DNA from: Camarhynchus parvulus | Lineage: Eukaryota; Chordata; Aves; Passeriformes; Thraupidae | Direction: 5' to 3' | Length of the DNA: 64,000 nucleotides | Assembly (NCBI RefSeq): GCF_901933205.1 | Contig: NC_044574.1 | Span: 62,001-126,000 of the forward strand | In this document: positions 26,175 through 37,449 of the stretch, one piece after another | Numbering within the stretch: position 1 is the first letter of the stretch | Layout: each line of letters opens with the position of its first letter | The notes under the pieces: generated by a model | Told to the model about the DNA's origin: nothing | Databases searched by the model: none | Seen by the model: only the letters and a program-made list of their open reading frames with translations | Made by a program: the position numbers and the translations under genes

Positions 26175-28086
26175 GTAAGTGACACCACTCCACAGTGATG
26201 CTGCAGGTTGAGCAAAAGGAGTTTTCCCCTTTTCTTACTTTTGTCTTGAAATAAGCAGTTGCCATTGAAGAGTGTAATTATGAGCAGACACCTCAAGTTA
26301 GATTTTTATCTTTATTATACCCTCGCAATAGCCAATAAGTGGCATGTGCTCAATGTTACAACTTGTCAGTTGTAAGTGTGGACGAATGTTTGCTCCAAAA
26401 GGCATCTTACTGTTTATTTTATGTTATTAGATCAGTTTGATTCTATCTAATCAACAGGAATTGTTGTGTTTTGTGCATGTCTGTGCTTCTGAGTGCTCTG
26501 CAGAGATACTCTAGCACAAACACACTTTTCCATCAGCCATACATTTCTCTTGAGACACTGGGCTGTACGTGCTCTTGAGGGTCCTCATCCTCTGGATTTG
26601 CTTTCTTATTCAGTCCCTGGATTGAATCCCTTCATCTGGCTTCTTTTTATTCTGGACTGGTTTTGTATTCATTCAGATTCTAAACAGATGGGTGCTTTCT
26701 GTTCACTGACATGTATTTAGTCCTCACTGATGAGCTTTTTAAAAGTAATTCTGGTATGTTCCCTAATTCATCAACTGCTTTTAGAAAGGTTTTGTCTTGA
26801 GGTAAATGTGTGGACATACTCACAGAGATGGAAGGTTTTGCTTCTGCAGGGATCATGAGCTTTGGATTTTTTTGCTCCTACAAATGCAAGTTATGTTTGT
26901 GCCACACTGGGAGATTTAATTTGGGAATAACCTGCAGAAAGTCTCACCTCTTTCAGAAAAAGCAGCTGGAAAAACTTCAATCATAACTGACTTCTTGTAA
27001 AAATTGACTTTCTCTTAAAATGAGAAGCTTAGTTTTTTAATATCAAGTCTCAGTGCTTTCATCCTTAGTAAGAACACAAATATGTGCTTAATAACCCACA
27101 TAATAGTGATTTTTTTTAAAAATAGGGGGCATTCAGCACCCCTTGAACGCTCCAGAAGAAGGTGAGGAGTGTATGCAAAGTTGCTGGGATCAGAGGAGCT
27201 GAAGAGGCAGTGTTTTCCAAGTCTGACTGATTGCATAAACCAGGACTCCATCTACTGCCAGCAATTAGATTTGCACCATTGCAATAAAATACTGTCTCCA
27301 AGAACAATATTCTTTTAATTTGTTACTTTCTTCATAATTTCAGACAATTTTTAAGTGCTGTTTTGTGTTCTGGTTCTTAGGTTTGCTCGTAACATTTTTC
27401 CAGCAAGTAGATTGAATGGTACATAACAGTCTTCATAGTTATCACTGAGTGTAGGTAGTAGTTCTTTCAGCACTTGTGAAATTGTCTTGGAGCCTGTGAC
27501 AGTGAGAATATGGGTACTAATTCCCATCTGTGACTTATTCTGGTTGATACACCAGCAAAAACTGGAGTCTGGAAATTATTATGATCTCAAAATTTGGACC
27601 TTTACCAAGGTTGTATCTGGTTTTGCCTCAGCCATGTTGCAGATATTATAAAATCAGAAATTATTCAAACCAGGCACGTCTTTGGCTTGGGTTTCATCTC
27701 CAGTTATTCTCTTGGTAAGCAGATCCCAGAATAGCACCTAATTGTGAGCAGTTTGAGTATAAATTGCACAGACACCACAGCAGCCTTACACTCTGATTAA
27801 AGTCCTCACTTACTGTTGGGTGTTTTAAGGCAAGTTGTTTGCCTTACAAATGGCTAAAAATCATATTGATCATTTTCTCAGAGGAGCTGGGAGTTTAACT
27901 TGTGAAATGAAGCAGTTTTTAGGAATAGAGTGCAAATCTCTACAGGTGCATCACACCAGGTAGCAGATGACTCTCTCTTGGTTTGTAATGATTTGTGTTC
28001 ACTTTGTTCAGCATCACTCTTGCCTCTGTTAATAATTCTTGGGAATCTCTTTCCTTCCTGATGAGCTGCTTTGTGCTTTTCCCCAG
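26175..28086 (+). other. Intron, unique sequence
   Basis: 1.9 kb without recognised repeats. Ends in 'gctttgtgcttttccccag' at the EGF exon. Confidence 0.5.
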
Positions 28087-28292
28087 TTTCAATATGTGTC
28101 CCAATAACTGCTCTGGCCAAGGGGAGTGCAGGCTCAACAGCAGCAGCATGGCCCCGCAGTGTGAGTGTGCCGAGCGCTGGAAGGGAGAGGCCTGTGACAT
28201 TCCCTACTGCCCGGGGAACTGCGGCGCTCCTGAGCGGGGCCACTGCAGCCTCAACGGCTCCAGAGCCTGCGTGTGCTCTGCTGGCTGGCAAG
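28087..28292 (+). CDS. ATRN: ATRN exon: two EGF-like modules
   Basis: 206 nt exon, acceptor cttttccccag, donor gtgggt. It encodes NFNMCPNNCSGQGECRL, then CECAERWKGEACDIPYC, and a second module CPGNCGAPERGHCSLNGSR with CVCSAGWQG. The cysteine spacing fits EGF modules that link the CUB domain to the kelch propeller. Third positions are about three-quarters G or C. The second EGF module looks less like the mammalian one than the CUB domain does (judged from memory). Confidence 0.95.
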
Positions 28293-28453
28293 GTGGGTCT
28301 CCTGGGGGGCACACAGAACTCTGGGGATGCATTTTCTATGGATGGAGCTGGCAGTTTAACTGGGAGTACGTGGGAATGTTCTGCATGACAAGTATTAACA
28401 TTTGGACTAGGAACAGAGTATCTGCTTTTTAAATTTAAAAGATCACACTTTAT

Positions 28454-28476
28454 GTGGATGGATGGATGGATGGATA
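28454..28476 (+). repeat. (GGAT)n microsatellite
   Basis: About five tandem copies of ggat directly before a plus-strand CR1. Confidence 0.9.
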
Positions 28477-28477
28477 T

Positions 28478-28912
28478 GCTGGAGAGGAGGACACAGAGAA
28501 GCTCCAAGGGCTGGAACCTCTCAGCTCTGGAGACACTTTGGGAGAGCTGGGGGTGTGGAGAAGAGAAGGCTCCAGGGAGACTTCAGAGCCACTTCCAGTG
28601 CCCAGACAGCCTCCATGAGAGCTGGAGAAGGATGTTGGACAAGAACCTGGAATGCCAGGACAAAGGGGAATGACTTTAAATTGAAACTAGGCTGGTTTAG
28701 ATTAGATATAAGGAAGAAGATTTTTACAATGAGTGTGATGACATCCTGTCACAGGGTGCCCAGAGCAGCTGTGGCTACCCCTGGATCCCTGGCAGTGTCC
28801 AAGGCCAGGCTGGACACTGGGACTTGGGGCACCCTCTGGAAGGTGTCCCTGCCATGGCAGGGGGGTGGAAGGGGATCTTTCCAATCCATCCCAGTCTGTG
28901 ATTCTGTGGTTT
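28478..28912 (+). repeat. CR1 LINE 3' fragment
   Basis: Plus orientation, older copy: 'gctccaagggctggaacctc', 'ggctacccctggatccctgg' and terminus 'cccagtctgtgattctgtgg'. It includes a stretch like 'tggtttagattagatataag' typical of CR1 3' regions. Confidence 0.9.
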
Positions 28913-29287
28913 TTTACAACTGCTTTTAAAAGCAACGTTGTCACCATCCAAGGAGGGACTAACCTGTGGTGTACAGGCATCCCTTCAAGTCTCATTCCTG
29001 TGCCCCTGAAGCAAATTTGAGCCTGGTTGCCATAGCTGACCTGTTTGAGCATGTGAAATGCCTCGTTCTCATGTCCAGCTGTGCTGATCAGCCACATCCA
29101 GCTTGGCAGTGATTGTTACTAACTCTGGCTTGAGCACACGTTTCCTTTGCAAAGACCTACTGACATGTAAGAATTAGTCCCATGTTAAATGCAGCCAGCT
29201 ACAGCACTAGCAGCAGGGGTTTGACCTCCAGCTGAAATACAGACTTTGGAAAAAAACAATTTTTAAACCTTCTTTTCTTTCCTTCAG

Positions 29288-29456
29288 GTCCTGGCTGTTC
29301 AATTCCTCTTCCTGCAAACCAGTCATTTTGGGAACGGGAAGAATACACTCTTCCAAAACTTGCCAGAGCATCTCACAAAGCCGTCATCCATGACAATAAA
29401 ATGTGGATTGTTGGAGGCTATGTCTTCAATCATTCTGACTCTCAGAAGGTTTTAGC
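29288..29456 (+). CDS. ATRN: ATRN exon: end of EGF module, first kelch blade
   Basis: 169 nt exon, acceptor ctttccttcag, donor gtgagt. It begins GPGCSIPLPANQSFWEREEY, finishing the EGF module, then enters the propeller with ASHKAV and the kelch signature MWIVGGYVFNHSD (Gly-Gly followed by an aromatic). Sequons NQS and NHS are present. It ends two bases into the codon of Ala in VLAYD. Confidence 0.96.
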
Positions 29457-30808
29457 GTGAGTATAAACCCAGATAATAAAAACTAAAGATAGGAAGTTAG
29501 ATTTGAGAGTTATTTTTAGGAAATGCCACCTGACGTGCTTTGCTTTGGTCTGTGCTTCATCTCCAAGGGAAAACAGCCATAATAAAAACTCAGGCTCATG
29601 TTTGAGATGGGGGAAAATCTTGCTAAGGGGTGCTAATTTTGGAAAAGAAAAGCATAAGGTTCCTGATGTTTGGTAAGCTTTTGATTCATCTGTGTCTGAC
29701 AGCATTTAACTAATCTCTGTATATTTCTGGGCCAGCTCCTAAATTATATCTGGCCTCATATTCAAAGAGGGTCATTTTGCTTCGGTGTTTTTTAGCCCTT
29801 CTCTATGTTGTGTCTGTGTGACTTGAGTTTTTGACTCCTTAATTAACACCTACTGATTACTCTGGATGGTTATCCACAGTGGATGGGACACCAAACAGGG
29901 AGTGGCATTAGGATGAGGGCATTTATGCAATTGTTTGAGGAGGTATAACAGTAACTAAAATATAAAGTAATAATAATGTACTTCATGGAAATACTCCATT
30001 TAAAAAGCCCCAGCTTTTGTATTGTATTAGGGCAGATCTAGGCAAAAGCTGGATTTTTTTCCAGAGATACTCATATACCTTACTCTGATGGACCCAAGTG
30101 AGAGCTGTGTATTCTGCGCTTACATCCTGAGGTAATAGTTCTTATAGGGGAAGAGGAGCTGAAAACACACATTTAAATGTAGAACAGTTGCTACCCACAA
30201 TTTACTCCTCCAAAGTCACACCTTGTTTTTTAATAGGATACCCTATGGCTTTGTTGAATGCTTTCTCAGAGATGATTTTATCTCACAAGGCCCTAAGCTT
30301 GGCAAATATAGTGCCTTATTTTAAATGAAAAGCCACAAGCCATTTTCAGGGCAGAGGGTTTATGTTATTTTAAGCATGAATAGCAAAGACATAATTAAAA
30401 AGTGCTTTTTAAGCACTGGCAGAGTTTTTTTAATCAAGTAGTTGGAAATTATCTAAGTTTAGTGTGAAGTTTTCCTACTTTTTTGAGGGAGAGATGATGT
30501 AGGTTGTCACAGCTTAATGGGCAATGCACTAGCTCTTGGGTTTGTATGGAGAAGAAAACAGGGCAAAGGAGATCAGCCTGTGGATGTTGAGTAACAGAGC
30601 AGGCTCAACTGTTTTTCTTTTTAACCCATAAGTAGTTTGTATGAGCTTTGTGTCTGCTGAAATCGTGGCAGGATTTATTTCTGTAAATAATTATATCTAA
30701 CATACTATATTGGTAAATAATTTCCCCCAAATCTTAGGAAGGACAAACAATCATATTCTCAGCTTTAATACCTATTCCATGGAAAGTAACTCAGTTTTAA
30801 TTATACAG
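29457..30808 (+). other. Intron, unique sequence
   Basis: 1.35 kb of AT-rich intron; no repeat or exon recognised. Confidence 0.5.
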
Positions 30809-30899
30809 ATATGATCTCATTTCTGAAGAGTGGCTTCCACTGAACAGCTCTGTGAACTCAGTAGAGATGAGATATGGTCATTCGTTAGCATTGCACAAG
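30809..30899 (+). CDS. ATRN: ATRN exon: kelch repeat
   Basis: 91 nt exon, acceptor ttatacag, donor gtaagt, leaving in phase 0. It encodes AYDLISEEWLPLNSSVNSVE then MRYGHSLALHK. The W and the RYGHS motif are typical kelch blade positions; NSS is a sequon. The following intron carries a minus-strand CR1 that stops about 95 bases before the next exon. Confidence 0.95.
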
Positions 30900-31617
30900 G
30901 TAAGTTCAGTGCTCCAGACTCACTTCCCAGCTGATTTCCCCTCTTCTCTCCTGCTTCCCACTCCTTATCCCAGATCAGCCTTGCTTTCGGAGAAGTATCC
31001 CTCATTCAGAGGCTTGTCCATGCTTAGCCCATGCTGTACCCTTGTGCTCCAGGGAATCCTTGGGCAGCTGTCCTAGGAAGTCTGCATTGTCTCTGCCTGT
31101 GTGCTCCTTCTTTGCCCTTTTTCCAGAGATTTTGAAGATGACTTTTTGAGACCAGTGAGTCCATTATTTCCTTCTTGCTGTCTGTGCTGAAAAGAATGCC
31201 TGAGGCTGAGTTTGCTGGAGTTCCCCAGCTGCCTTTTATGTAGATCACATGAATATTTTTATGAGCTCTGTTGTCCAAGACAACAAAGCAGAGCTGGGGT
31301 ATTAGGGATTTTTGTTACTTGCTCTGCAAGTAAATTTGTGAATCAAATCTTCCAACATCTGACACAGCAAGTGGATTTGACAGTTTTTACCTCCTTTCTC
31401 ACTTGTGTGCCTTGCTGTAAGTGCAGACCATGTGAGAGCAGGGTAGCAAAGTCTGTGGAAAGGAAATGAGCTGATCCTTTATTGACCTTTGAGTTTTGGA
31501 ATGTTAGTTCAGCTCAAACAGTGCAGGCCAGGGCAAAACTTAATTGTAAATACTCAAAAAACTCCACACTGTCATTCACAAACAGAACACTTGAAGAACC
31601 GCAAAGCATGGAAATTC

Positions 31618-31928
31618 ATCATGGAATCACAAAATGATTTGGGTTGGAAGGGAGCTTAAAGATCATCTAGTCCCAGTCCCCTGCTGCAGGCAGAGACCTC
31701 CCACTGTCCCAGGCTGCTCCAAGCCCCAAAGTCCAGCCTGGCCTTGTGCACTGCCAGGGATCCAGGGGCAGCCACAGCTGCTCTGGGCACCCTGTGCCAG
31801 GGCCTGCCCACCCTGCCAGGGAACAATTCCTAACTCTCAATATCCCTTCCAGCCCTGCCCTCTGGCAGTGGGAAGCCAATCCCTGGCTCCTGTCCCTCCA
31901 CGCCTTGTCCCCAGTCCCTTTCCAGGGG
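31618..31928 (-). repeat. CR1 LINE 3' fragment close to an exon
   Basis: Starts 'tcatggaatcacaaaatgat' and runs to 'ccttgtccccagtccctttc'. Reverse orientation. Ends about 95 bases upstream of the exon at 32023, leaving little unique sequence for the branch point and pyrimidine tract. Confidence 0.9.
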
Positions 31929-32022
31929 ACTTTATTAAGTAACTTCAGACCAGTAGCTTCACTGCTTCCCAAACAGCAGTTTCCTAAATGCTGCACTCCT
32001 TGCCCTCTGTGCTGTCTTTCAG

Positions 32023-32266
32023 GATAACATCTACATGTACGGTGGCAAGCTGGATGCCACGGGGAACGTGAGCAGCCAGCTGTGGGTGTTCCACATCCCG
32101 CGGCAGAGCTGGGCCATGCTGGCACCCCGGGCCAAGGAGCAGTACGCCGTGGTGGGGCACTCGGCACACGTGGTGACCCTGCGGGACAACAGCACCGTCA
32201 TGCTGGTGCTCTTCGGGCACTGCCCCCTCTACGGCTACATCAGCAACGTCCAGGAGTACAACCTGT
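32023..32266 (+). CDS. ATRN: ATRN exon: kelch repeats, donor seeded a minisatellite
   Basis: 244 nt exon, acceptor gctgtctttcag, donor gtaagt. It encodes DNIYMYGGKLDATGNVSSQL, WVFHIPRQSW, KEQYAVVGHSAHVVTL and FGHCPLYGYISNVQEYNL: two kelch blades with GG and GHS motifs. Sequons NVS and NST are present. Third positions are almost all G or C (about 76 of 81), and CpGs are frequent. Its last bases and donor are repeated many times in the intron. Reading past the donor in frame gives tgt-aag-tga, a stop three codons on. Confidence 0.96.
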
Positions 32267-33135
32267 GTAAGTGAGGAGGGAGGGAGGGCAGCCCTCCTGT
32301 CCAGGAGTACAACCTGTGTGAGTGAGGGGGAAAGGGAGGGAGGGAGGGCAGCCCTCCTGTCCTGGAGTACAACCTGTGTGAGTGAGAAGGGCAGCCCTCC
32401 TGTCCAGGAGTACAACCTGTGTGAGTGAGGGGGAAAGGGAGGGAGGGAGGGCAGCCCTCCTGTCCAGGAGTACAACCTGTGTGTGAGTGAGGGGGGAGGG
32501 AGGAGGGCGCCCTCCTGTCGGAGTACAACCTGTGTGGAGGAGGGGGAGGGAGGGAGGGGGGAGGGAGGGCAGCCCTCCTGTCCTGGAGTACAACCTGTGT
32601 GAGTGAGGAGGGAGGGAGGGAGGGAGGAAGGGCAGCCCTCCTGTCCAGGAGTACAACCTGTGTGAGTGAGGGGGGAAAGGGAGGGAGGGAGGGCAGCCCT
32701 CCTGTCCAGGAGTACAACCTGTGTGAGTGAGGGGGGAGGGAGGGAGGGGGCAGCCCTCCTGTCCAGGAGTACAACCTGTGGGGGTGTGGGGAAAGGGAGG
32801 GAGGACCCGGAGGGACAACCTGTGTGAGTGAGGGGGAAAGGGAGGGAGGGAGGGCAGCCCTCCTGTCCAGGAGTACAACCTGTGTGAGTGAGGAGGGGGG
32901 AGGGAGGGAGGGCAGCCCTCCTGTCCAGGAGTACAACCTGTGTTGTGTGGGAAGGGGGGGGGGCCCCTGCAGGAGTACAACCTGTGTGAGTGAGGGAGGG
33001 AGGGAGGGAGGGCAGCCCTCCTGTCCAGGAGTACAACCTGTGTGAGTGAGGGAGGGGAGGGCAGCCCTCCTGTCCAGGAGTACAACCTGTGTGAGTGAGG
33101 GGGAAAGGGAGGGAGGGCAGCCCTCCTGCCGGGCC
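32267..33135 (+). repeat. Minisatellite made of the exon end, 5' splice site and G-rich intron start
   Basis: About 15 degenerate copies of a 43-65 bp unit. Each has the last bases of the upstream exon (ccaggagtacaacctgt), the donor (mostly gtgagt, where the exon itself has gtaagt), a run of ggg/aggg, and 'gcagccctcctgt'. About 11 of the 15 keep an exact gtgagt at the homologous position. Copies at about 32517, 32775, 32810 and 32940 are damaged. The first copies have donors at 32318, 32378, 32421 and, displaced by 2 nt, near 32481. The array ends at 'ctcctgccgggccctgcc'. Confidence 0.95.
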
Positions 33136-34564
33136 CTGCCAGTTGAACAGCTGGTTTGGATGTTATTTAAATGACTCCTGTTCAGATAGCAAAACACAGG
33201 CAAATGTGTTCTCCTCCTCCTGTTTGTATGTACAAGAAGTCGAACCTAACAGATTTGTATAATCCAATGAGCAGGCAGCCACATGCCTCCACCTTTATAC
33301 ACAGTGTTAGGTCCCAAAGATATAAAGCTGTAATTGAGAGGTAAAGCAGGGCAACTCTGGAACAATTTAGATTAGTTTTTCTCTCTCCCTCTGGCAAAAC
33401 AAACACTTCTGAAATTGTTTTTTAATTCTGCAAATATAATATTGGCTGTAACAATTCAGACCAAATACCTGCTTAACCTGACACCCATGTCCCCAGCAGC
33501 AGATGCTATGGGAAACAGGTGCTGGATTTCTGGATTCCCATATCCCTGATAGGATCTGACCCCCATATCCTGGAATAGTCCAGGCTCTGATTTTAGGATC
33601 CAGAGAGTTCTAGTATAGCCACTGGAGAAGCACAGGAAGCTTTCCAGGCAAACTGAACTTGTACCTAGCTCAGAAATGGAGGCACATTCCTGGCTCCACA
33701 GACCATGCTGGGATTGTAGTTAGGCACAGGAAGTTCACAACAGGAGCGTGCTGGTTGTTCTCAGGAATAGTGGCCTTGTCTGCACTTTGGACCTGCTGTC
33801 CTTGTCCTCCAGTCATGCTGATCCAGAGGATCTGCTGGAGCCTGGTTCTCTGGAGTCCATGTGAGCAAGATTTCTTCCTTTCGGAGAAATCCAGAGAGAA
33901 CCAGGGCCTGTGGGGCAGTGATGTGTTTCTGCCATGTGTGATCTTGCAGACTGTTCACTTCCTTTGCCTTTGGTGTGTCTGCTCTGGCCTGCAGTTCGGA
34001 AGCTTGTATAGGGTTTCATTCAGCACTTACTACAGAGATTTGGTGTGTAATGTGGTATTTTTATTTCAGTTGCCATTATGTCTAAAGTGCTTCAGACCAA
34101 TGTTATTTTAGTGAGTGAGATACAGGATCATGAATCACATATTAGTTTTTAACTGCAGTGTTCTTCACAGTCAGACTTTGCTTCAGTGCTGTCTGGCTTT
34201 ATATATATACATTTATATATATATAAAAAGTAAAAGTGCTCTTGAGTCCCATTCCAAATCAAGTCACAGTGCTGGCATTTTCATGTCATTGAAATGCAAT
34301 CTATTATTTGTCTACTTTTTATTTCTCATTTACTTATCTTGTCTGCAAAATGTAAAAAATGACTGTGGAAGAGCTATTTCTGCTCCAATTAAAAATACCT
34401 GGCAATGCTTCTTGACAACAGACTTTGAAGGGGAATATTTTTGGATGTGAAGTGATAGAGACAGTGTCTAGATCTGAGTCAGGGGAATCCCAATTTATTT
34501 CACCATGTTGTTGGTGAGTTATTAATGGACAGAAATGAGCCGTGTTTTGTCACTCATTTTTCAG
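33136..34564 (+). other. Intron after the minisatellite, unique
   Basis: No exon or transposon recognised. A short AT microsatellite lies at 34198-34226. Confidence 0.5.
34198..34226 (+). repeat. (AT)n microsatellite
   Basis: Two runs of alternating AT separated by 'acattt'. Confidence 0.85.
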
Positions 34565-34748
34565 TGACAAATACCTGGAGCATCTTGCAGACGAGCGGAG
34601 CTCTGGTGCAAGGAGGATATGGTCACAGCAGTGTTTATGATCCAAATACAAGATCAATCTATATCCATGGGGGTTACAAGGCCTTCAGTGCCAACAAGTA
34701 CAGGCTGGCAGATGATTTGTACAAATATGAAGTGGATTCCCGCATGTG
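34565..34748 (+). CDS. ATRN: ATRN exon: kelch repeats
   Basis: 184 nt exon, acceptor cactcatttttcag, donor gtaagt. The T left by the previous exon plus TG gives Leu, then TNTWSILQTSGALVQGGYGH, SSVYDPNTRSIYIHGGYKAF and SANKYRLADDLYKYEVDSRM. GGYGHSS and HGGYKAF are kelch signatures. Unlike the preceding exon, third positions are mixed. The choice of tcag|tg as acceptor is supported by phase and by the conserved NTWSIL. Confidence 0.96.
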
Positions 34749-35719
34749 GTAAGTTGTTCTTCTTCTGTCTTTTTCCTGTTTACTGCCCTGTCAGTTTTGT
34801 TTGTAGTGAACAAGAGGATGGGTATTTGATGAGGGTACAGTGGTTTATATCTACCTGAATTCAGGATAGACGCTGTGCTCTTGGATCTCTTGTTTTTATG
34901 TCCTCTTACGAATAGAGAATGATATAATCAATATAATCAAGGCTGCGAACAAGCCAAAAAATCCATTTTAATCTATTGTTTGATTCAAGCTGAAAAGAAA
35001 AATATTTGATGGTTTTTTCATGCTAGCCATACAGCCTGTGCATATTAGTGCAGTTACTGCAGTCAAGCGAGTGATAATCCATTCTACAGTTAAGACTGTA
35101 AAAGAATTTCTATTATAACCCTATTTTCTTCTGGCTCTGTAACTGCTTGAAATGTTCATTTCTTAAGTTGAAATCTTCTGTCATTTGTTGCTGCCAAAAG
35201 GTGAGTTTTATTAAAAAGCTATAGCCACACTTCACAGCCTGGAGCTGTGAGATGGAATACATTTTCCTTAATTCTGTGTTTTTCTTAATGTTGATTCTAA
35301 AGGCTCCTAACTGTCTTTTGGGTTAACATATGTAAATTTGAGTCACTGCATCTCTTATTGGGTGTTAAAATAGCTTGTGTTTCTGCAACATCTGTTTGTG
35401 AGTCTGTACTGGTGAGAAAGGTAATGAGTGACTAATTTCCAGCCCCCCCCCTCCTTCCCACTCAGTTGTATACACAGAAATAACCCCACTTCCTCTCTGG
35501 ATTAATCTGATATTCCACTTCAGCCAGGGAGTGGACAAATCTGGCTGAGTAGGCAGAAACTTAACAAATGTGACATTGTTCTTCCAAACTCCTGCAGCAC
35601 CAATTTTCTTTTGTCACATTTATTTTGTCAGTCTGGCAAGCCCTGTTGAGCAAGTGGAGAGTGTAGGACTGTCTGTTCATCTCTATCTCTGCCTTTTTTT
35701 GGTGTCATTGACTTTCTTT
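34749..35719 (+). other. Intron, unique sequence
   Basis: About 1 kb of AT-rich intron. A C-run (ccagcccccccccctcc) near 35440 is the only simple-sequence feature seen. Confidence 0.5.
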
Positions 35720-35866
35720 TATACTTGAGTGATTTAGGCCCTCTCTTCCTTGTTAAATCTCATGAGCTTCCCATGGGCCCTCTTCTTGAGCTCGTCCAGG
35801 TTCCTCTGGAACAAATCCTGTCCCTCAGGTGTGTCAACCACACACTCAACTTGATGTCCCCTAGTG
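35720..35866 (-). repeat. CR1 LINE reverse-transcriptase fragment
   Basis: Minus-strand translation reads VVDTPEGQDLFQRNLDELKK then RAHGKLMRFNKE, the CR1 RT C-terminal stretch normally written as '..DLDRLE..NLM(K/R)FNK'. It directly abuts another CR1 terminus, so two CR1 insertions are joined here. Confidence 0.85.
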
Positions 35867-36392
35867 GAAGGGACCTTAAAACTCAACCCATTCCAAACCC
35901 TGCCATGGCAGGGATACTTTCTGCTATCCCAGGTGCTCCCAGTCCCAATGTCCAACCTGGTCTTGGATACCTCCAGGGATCCAGGGACAGCCCCAGCTGC
36001 TCTGGGAATTCCAGCCCAGCCCCTGCCCACCCTCCCAGCCAGGAATTCCTTGCCAAGATGCCAGCCCAATCTCCCCTTTCCCAGTGGGAGCCATTCCCTG
36101 TGTCCTGTCCCTGCAGGCCTTGTCCCCAGTCCCTCTCCAGCTCTCCTGGAGCCCCTGCAGGCCCTGCCAGGGGCTCTGAGCTCTGCCTGGAGCCTTCCCT
36201 TCTCCAGGGGAGCATTCCCAGCTCTGCCAGCCTGGCTCCAGAGCAGAGGGGCTCCAGCCCTGCAGCAGCTCCGGGGCCTCCTCTGGGCTCTCTGCAGCAG
36301 CTCCACGTGCTCCTGCTGTTGGCCCCAGGACTGGGGCAGCTCTGCAGGTGGGCTCTCACCTGAGCCAGGGGCACAGGGACAGAGTCCCCCCT
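35867..36392 (-). repeat. CR1 LINE 3' fragment
   Basis: Reverse orientation, from 'gtggaagggaccttaaaact' (terminal bases missing) to 'ctctcacctgagccaggggc'. Same type as the long copies, with the VRAHLQSC / HVELLQRAQRR frameshift. Confidence 0.9.
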
Positions 36393-37016
36393 CCTTCAAC
36401 ACAAATCCTCTCAGAAAAGTAGGAGAATCCTCCAAAAGATGACCCTCTGTGTTGAGTGCCATCAGTCCTACTGATGGAAGTTGAGATTGGTGGTAATTTT
36501 ATTAGTGCTTCCCATGATTTAGTCTCTGATGAACCAGCATGTTGTGCAGGTATTAACCTTAGGGCTTCATTTTCAGGAGCTGTATAGATCTCCTTAAAAT
36601 AGAATTTTTAGTTGTAAGCAGAGAGGCTGCCCAGTGTGAAAGACTTCTTTGTGTCGCTATAAAAGCAGAGTTACTACAAAATACTGGAGTCTTCCCAGGC
36701 TGACTATGTTCAAAAGACAAGTGTGAAAACTTGGGAATCCCTAGGGAAAGAACTGATGATTTGAAGATCCACAGCTTTGGAAAGAGACTCTCATAGGTAT
36801 ATTTCTCCCATAAATTGGCAAAGCAAGTGCAAAGATGAGAATGAAATTACAGGTGGAATTGAACAATGTGGAATGTAATTGTTAATCAGCTCATTAGGAA
36901 AAGTAGTTAGATACTATCCTCACCCTCAAAGTGTTCTTCAGCTTGGATTTATGGAGTGTTTTGCCTTTGCCAGGTACTCAGCAGTGTCATTAATAGATAC
37001 ATTTTTATTTCTGAAG

Positions 37017-37171
37017 GACTATTCTCAAAGACAGCCGATTTTTCCGCTACTTGCACACAGCTGTGATAGTGAGTGGGACCATGCTGGTGTTTGGAGGAAA
37101 CACTCACAATGACACCTCCATGAGCCATGGAGCCAAGTGCTTTTCTTCGGATTTCATGGCCTATGATATCG
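37017..37171 (+). CDS. ATRN: ATRN exon: kelch repeat
   Basis: 155 nt exon, acceptor ttatttctgaag, donor gtaagt. It encodes TILKDSRFFRYLHTAVIVSG, TMLVFGGNTHNDTSMSHG and AKCFSSDFMAYDI, the most conserved part of the propeller. LVFGGNTHND is the blade signature, with sequon NDT. The acceptor has an AAG rather than CAG or TAG, but phase and homology fix it. The following intron is about 4.3 kb and mostly unique sequence. Confidence 0.96.
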
Positions 37172-37449
37172 GTAAGTTCTTGCAGAAATAATAACAAACT
37201 CCCAAACACTTGGCTGTTCTCTGGGAGCTGTCCTCACTTTGTCTCCAGAATGCTGGTTTATGGTGGGAGTGCTATCCCAAATGCTGCTGGGCACGGGAAT
37301 CTGCAGTCAGGGGGAGCTCATAACCTTGCTACAGAATTCCAGGCACAGGAGGGGCAGTGATTTCCAATTACAGACAGCAGCAGTTCCTTTGTTAACAGTT
37401 TATACACAACCTTAGGCATTAAAAATTAGGTTTTAAACTGCATATTGTT

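Noticed and set aside
31984..33203. Overlapping minus-strand open frames of 281-350 codons rich in Pro, Ser and Leu
   Set aside because: They are translations of the G-rich minisatellite read on the opposite strand. Unit lengths are irregular and all three frames stay open only because the repeat lacks stop codons.
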